A DNA stretch of 64,000 nt from Hyperoplus lanceolatus (lineage: Eukaryota; Chordata; Actinopteri; Uranoscopiformes; Ammodytidae): positions 39,030,001-39,094,000 of the forward strand of contig CM049396.1 in NCBI GenBank assembly GCA_026929865.2. The letters run 5' to 3'. The translations under genes and the position numbers were made by a program. This document shows, piece by piece, positions 35,596 to 64,000 of this stretch. How positions within the stretch are numbered: position 1 is the stretch's first letter; the number at the start of each line of letters is the position of its first letter. Below the pieces are notes generated by a model. It saw only the letters and a program-made list of their open reading frames with translations, had not been told where the DNA came from and ran no database searches.

Positions 35596-36693
35596 TGACT
35601 TGGAGGATAACTGGAGTCCACAGGAAGAGGAAAAAAAACTAACAGATTGATGATTTCAGTCGCTACTCATCCGATTGCTTGTGTGCTTAGTTTGCAACCT
35701 ATGGAAGGCCAAGACTACTGAAGTGCAGAGATAAAAAGACCTTAACCTACCTGACTTTACTATGACTCATTTATCTGGTCTTACCTTTAAAAAGACATTT
35801 TTCAATAAATGGTATTATGCCTTTAACTTGTGGTCTTGGTTTTTAGTGTAATGTGGTTCCCAACTGGTCCAGTCTTGTGAAGCGTTTTAGTTTGTTTGCC
35901 TGTGTGATGTGACAGAGACTGGAGGATGACACAGTGTGGGTTCAAATAAGGATAATACTTGTGTAACACAGCAGTGGGTTGCAGAATGGTAGCCTATCTG
36001 AGAAGGACATTCTGCAGAAGAAAAGCAGCAAAGACAAAGATGGATAGGCATTTATCTGAAAGACGTGTAATTAAGATGTTTGAGATCTCTCAGTCTCCCA
36101 GCAGAACTTGTACTTGTACTTTAGACTACAGTTACCGACATGTGAGAAGGAGGTTGCACCTGCTGCTTGAGTGATTCACCAGTGCCCCCTGCAGGTAGCT
36201 TGGATGAACATCATGAGCTTAGAAGAAATCAGGCATAATAGCCCTTGGTGTTGTTTGACTGATACATTTGGCAAAATCCAACTAATTATGTGTACATTTC
36301 TCTTTTTTACAACATATTAATGTAGGCCCACAAGGATTTTACAGAATGGATTTTGGATACAGCCTTTTTTGATTTTGTGAAATGTATGATACAAAACGTA
36401 CTAACATGTTTGGGTTAAAGCGGAGATTAAACAGTGTCTGCGCTTTGAAACCTCACTTCTTGCTTTCCTTAGTGCCTAAATGCCAAAAGAACAAATTTAA
36501 CACTTTGGCCAAATTAAAACACCTACACTAATTGGAGATTGTGTCATTAAAACATAAACATAGTCGTTCCTTAGAAGAGAGTGTGTTTGCTAGGCCTACT
36601 ATAGCTCCATTAGTGTACATGGTCCCTGGAGAGAGGCCTTCATCTACAGGCCCCTTGTTTGAGCTTGCAAAGTACTTTCACCAAAGACTCTAA

Positions 36694-37753
36694 TGCCTCG
36701 TTTCCACCGAGTAGAGCGGGTCGGATCGGAGCGGTTCGGTCCGGGTAGTTTGGCTTTTCATTTGCCAAAAGTTGGGTAGGGTACGGTTTAAGCGCACCTA
36801 ACCGCTCTGAGCCGCTCCAAATCTCAGTAGGCCTACTCCTCCGTAGGGGTACTAGCCGCCTGAAAGGGTGCCGAAAATGCGGAGCTACACACTGCCGTCA
36901 TTTCATTGGCCGAAAGAATCATTTCCGCCATGTGTAGTCACCTCGGCAAGAGTCTTGTGTTTTGGCGAAAATGTGAGCACAGCACTGTTTATTGTGTGGT
37001 GTTTTTCCTCGTCAATAAATTAATCAGTTGGTTACACTGTGTCCCACTGCGTAGCCGCCGCAGCCAGCACTGTTCGCTCACTGTCTCTATGAGTTGCACC
37101 GAGCCGTCTCTGTGTGTTTACGCCATAGCCTAGATAGTAGTAAATACACGCTCACAACAACACGGGGGAATAAATAAAAAAGTGACTGGTTTGACCGAGC
37201 AAAAACGAGAGACCGCTAGCTTGACCACAGTTGGTCGCAATAATCATTTCCGCCTTGTGTAGTCACCTCGGCTAGAGTGAAGACAGTCGGTGTGTTTTGG
37301 CGAAAATGTGAGCGCGGCACTGTTTATTGTGTGGTGTTTTTCCTCGTCATTAAATGAATCAGTTGGCTACACTGTGTCCCACTGCTACGATGTCACGTAG
37401 CTGCCGCAGCCAGCGCTGTTCGCTCACTGTCTCTATCAGTTGCACCGAGCCGTCTCTATGCTCACAACAACACGGGGGGAATAAATAAAGAAGCGGCTGG
37501 TTTGACCAAGCAAAAACAAGAGACCACTGGCTTGACCACATTGTTCCACAACCCGATAGTTTGACCCACATTCTGGCGGCGGCTATCACAGTCCAGCCTA
37601 AACCCCGCCCTACCAGTGAGGGTAGGGTCATAAACCCCGCCCTACCAGTAAGGGTAGGGTCGGCGGTGGAAACAACACCGAGATTCTTAAAAGTGAGCTG
37701 TCCCGCTCTGAGCCGCTCCGATCCGACCCGCTCTACTCGGTGGAAACGAGGCA
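36694..37753. mobile_element. PIF/Harbinger-type MITE, copy 1
   Basis: A perfect terminal inverted repeat of about 40 bp starts TGCCTCGTTTCCACCGAGTA, and the TAA duplication flanks both ends (36,691-36,693 and 37,754-37,756). The TAA target and long perfect ends fit PIF/Harbinger. Inside is an internal tandem duplication: GTGTTTTGGCGAAAATGTGA, TGTTTATTGTGTGGTGTTTT and TGCACCGAGCCGTCTC occur in both 36,925-37,120 and 37,250-37,460. There is no transposase frame. Confidence 0.9.
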
Positions 37754-38159
37754 TAAAAAAACTAAAAAGGGGCTTGAGAATGAAGATAGTGTAATGAGAG
37801 AAAGTCTCACTCAACAGCAAAAAATTAAACATTTTGCTTAATCCTCTGTGCAGCTCTTGACAGTTAGAATGGCGCAATCGCCAGCATTCACATCAAACTC
37901 CTCAAAAGAAAATTGTGCACAGCAGTGCAAAGAACTTGTGGTTACCTCAATCCATAAAAGCTACCTACATTTTAAAGCCAAATCCTACTAGACGTAGGCT
38001 ACAGTCAAAATTAGATTTCTTTTTTTGAAAGGGACAGCACACATAAATAAACATGAGCACCAGCGTTCATCATTAAATGTGCCAGATTTAGCCACGAAGG
38101 CTAATTTTCATCATGCAGATCTTTTTCTAAACTGGTAGTTGAAGGAGAAAACATAGTTT

Positions 38160-38560
38160 ATCAAGCACTGGTCCATTTTGATATTTTTGTCCATTTAGCT
38201 TACATGAAATCTTCTTTCTTAGCATAAATAAAATGTCTGGTGTTTACTAAAGCTTGTCTGGATATTTCTCCTTTACAACCATATTTAACGGCCATTAACT
38301 CTATCATTATATATTTTTTTTTCAAAAAGCCTAATCTGAACCAAAACTTTCAACTTTTAAAGCACTTACATCGATTAAACTTCCCATACATTTTATTAGC
38401 ACTATTCTAAGGATATTTCAGAAGGATTTGTTCATGTGATGTTAATTGTTTGATTTATGATTTATGATAGGCCTACATATTCTTCTTTGAAACACGACAA
38501 CATTTTTTAGGACATTGCCAAATTTGCATATGTAGCCTATTCAAATATTTCTGAAAATAA
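38160..38560. repeat. Fragment related to the TTAA element at 49,750
   Basis: Ordered blocks shared with 49,785-50,765 include AGCACTGGTC, the ATTTAGCTT stretch, TTAGCACTATT or ATAGCACTATT, and GGATTTGTT with TTGTTTGATTTATGAT. It is a diverged, end-less copy in the same orientation. 37,757-38,159 holds nothing I can assign. Confidence 0.6.
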
Positions 38561-38693
38561 ATGTAGGCCTAGCTAATACAAACCAAATATATTAAAATGT
38601 TAGTTATATACTGTCAAAGTTAGAAATAAATACTGTTCTTTAGCCATATTCCATGATAGTGGCAGATCTGTAATTCAAGTTTCTGCTACCCAG

Positions 38694-38925
38694 AAAAAAA
38701 GTCAGAGTGAGATGTTACCCGTACGTTCGTTTTCCCTGCTCTCTGGGATGGACCAACCACGACGATGCTGCCCAGTGACGCAGATACGTCAGCAGGCGGT
38801 AGACGGAAAAGTGTGTGTCGGTCTGTATCTTGAGAAAAAAGCCGAACCGGGTCTCCCTTTTTAATTATAATTACGGAGTTTTGCACAGCGGATTTTAACG
38901 TCGTTAGCTTTGTTGCCCTGCTGTA
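38694..38925 (+). promoter_or_regulatory. eif4e3: eif4e3 5' UTR and proximal promoter region
   Basis: The transposon-free stretch just upstream of the eif4e3 start has two CRE-like half sites (TGACGCAG and TACGTCAG at about 38,774-38,791) and CCAACCAC upstream of them. No TATA box is evident at a credible distance. The transcription start cannot be placed from sequence alone. The gpr27 remnant lies about 7 kb further upstream on the other strand. Confidence 0.45.
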
Positions 38926-63905
<24,980 letters not shown>

Positions 63906-64000
63906 ATTGGAGTTTAGTTTTTTAAATTCTTATTTTAACCTGATATCTGTACCTGCCTTGACATAAAAGACGCTGTCTACAACTCTAATCAAGGATATTA

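Overview
This window is nuclear DNA from a ray-finned (teleost-type) fish. The evidence is a vertebrate gene with GT-AG introns and compact fish-style coding exons, long (AC)n/(GT)n microsatellites, and a dense mix of fish transposons: Tc1-like, hAT, PIF/Harbinger, TTAA-site MITEs, L1 and L2/CR1-type LINEs, tRNA-derived SINEs and a Ty3/gypsy relic. I see no bacterial features, CRISPR arrays or operons.

The main host gene is eif4e3 (cap-binding translation initiation factor 4E, class 3). It lies on the + strand from 38,926 to 63,905. Seven coding exons splice into a clean 229-residue frame that is alignable along its whole core with vertebrate eIF4E3. Its small introns 4 and 5 are clean, while introns 1, 2, 3 and 6 are filled with nested transposons. 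Upstream and divergent, at 30,564-31,674 on the - strand, is the broken 5' part of gpr27, an SREB-family orphan GPCR. GPR27 is the known head-to-head neighbour of EIF4E3 in vertebrates. Here it is split by a TTAA-site MITE and cut off by a second repeat. A third host-like locus is a pair of exons (28,617-29,207) from an uncharacterised fish protein family.

Layout: 1-2.8 kb, simple and tandem repeats. 2.8-6.0 kb, a ~142-bp GC-box satellite with a 570-bp higher-order period. 6.9-10.4 kb, nested LINE/hAT and Tc1/hAT insertions. 10.5-15.8 kb, mostly unassigned DNA with two TTAA-site MITEs. 15.9-28.6 kb, a broken Ty3/gypsy element with an MYND-type zinc finger, holding a near full-length L1 and a PIF-type MITE. 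28.6-38.7 kb, the host-like exons, the gpr27 relic and several inverted-repeat elements. 38.9-63.9 kb, eif4e3.

No undescribed multi-gene system is evident. The most unusual signals are the gpr27 disruption in its syntenic place, the MYND finger in the retroelement, three kinds of fold-back elements (Tc1 derivatives made of inverted half-elements, an interleaved hAT palindrome, and a fold-back with mirrored microsatellites), the higher-order satellite, and an open Tc1 transposase frame next to an eif4e3 splice acceptor. All coordinates and similarities were read by eye.
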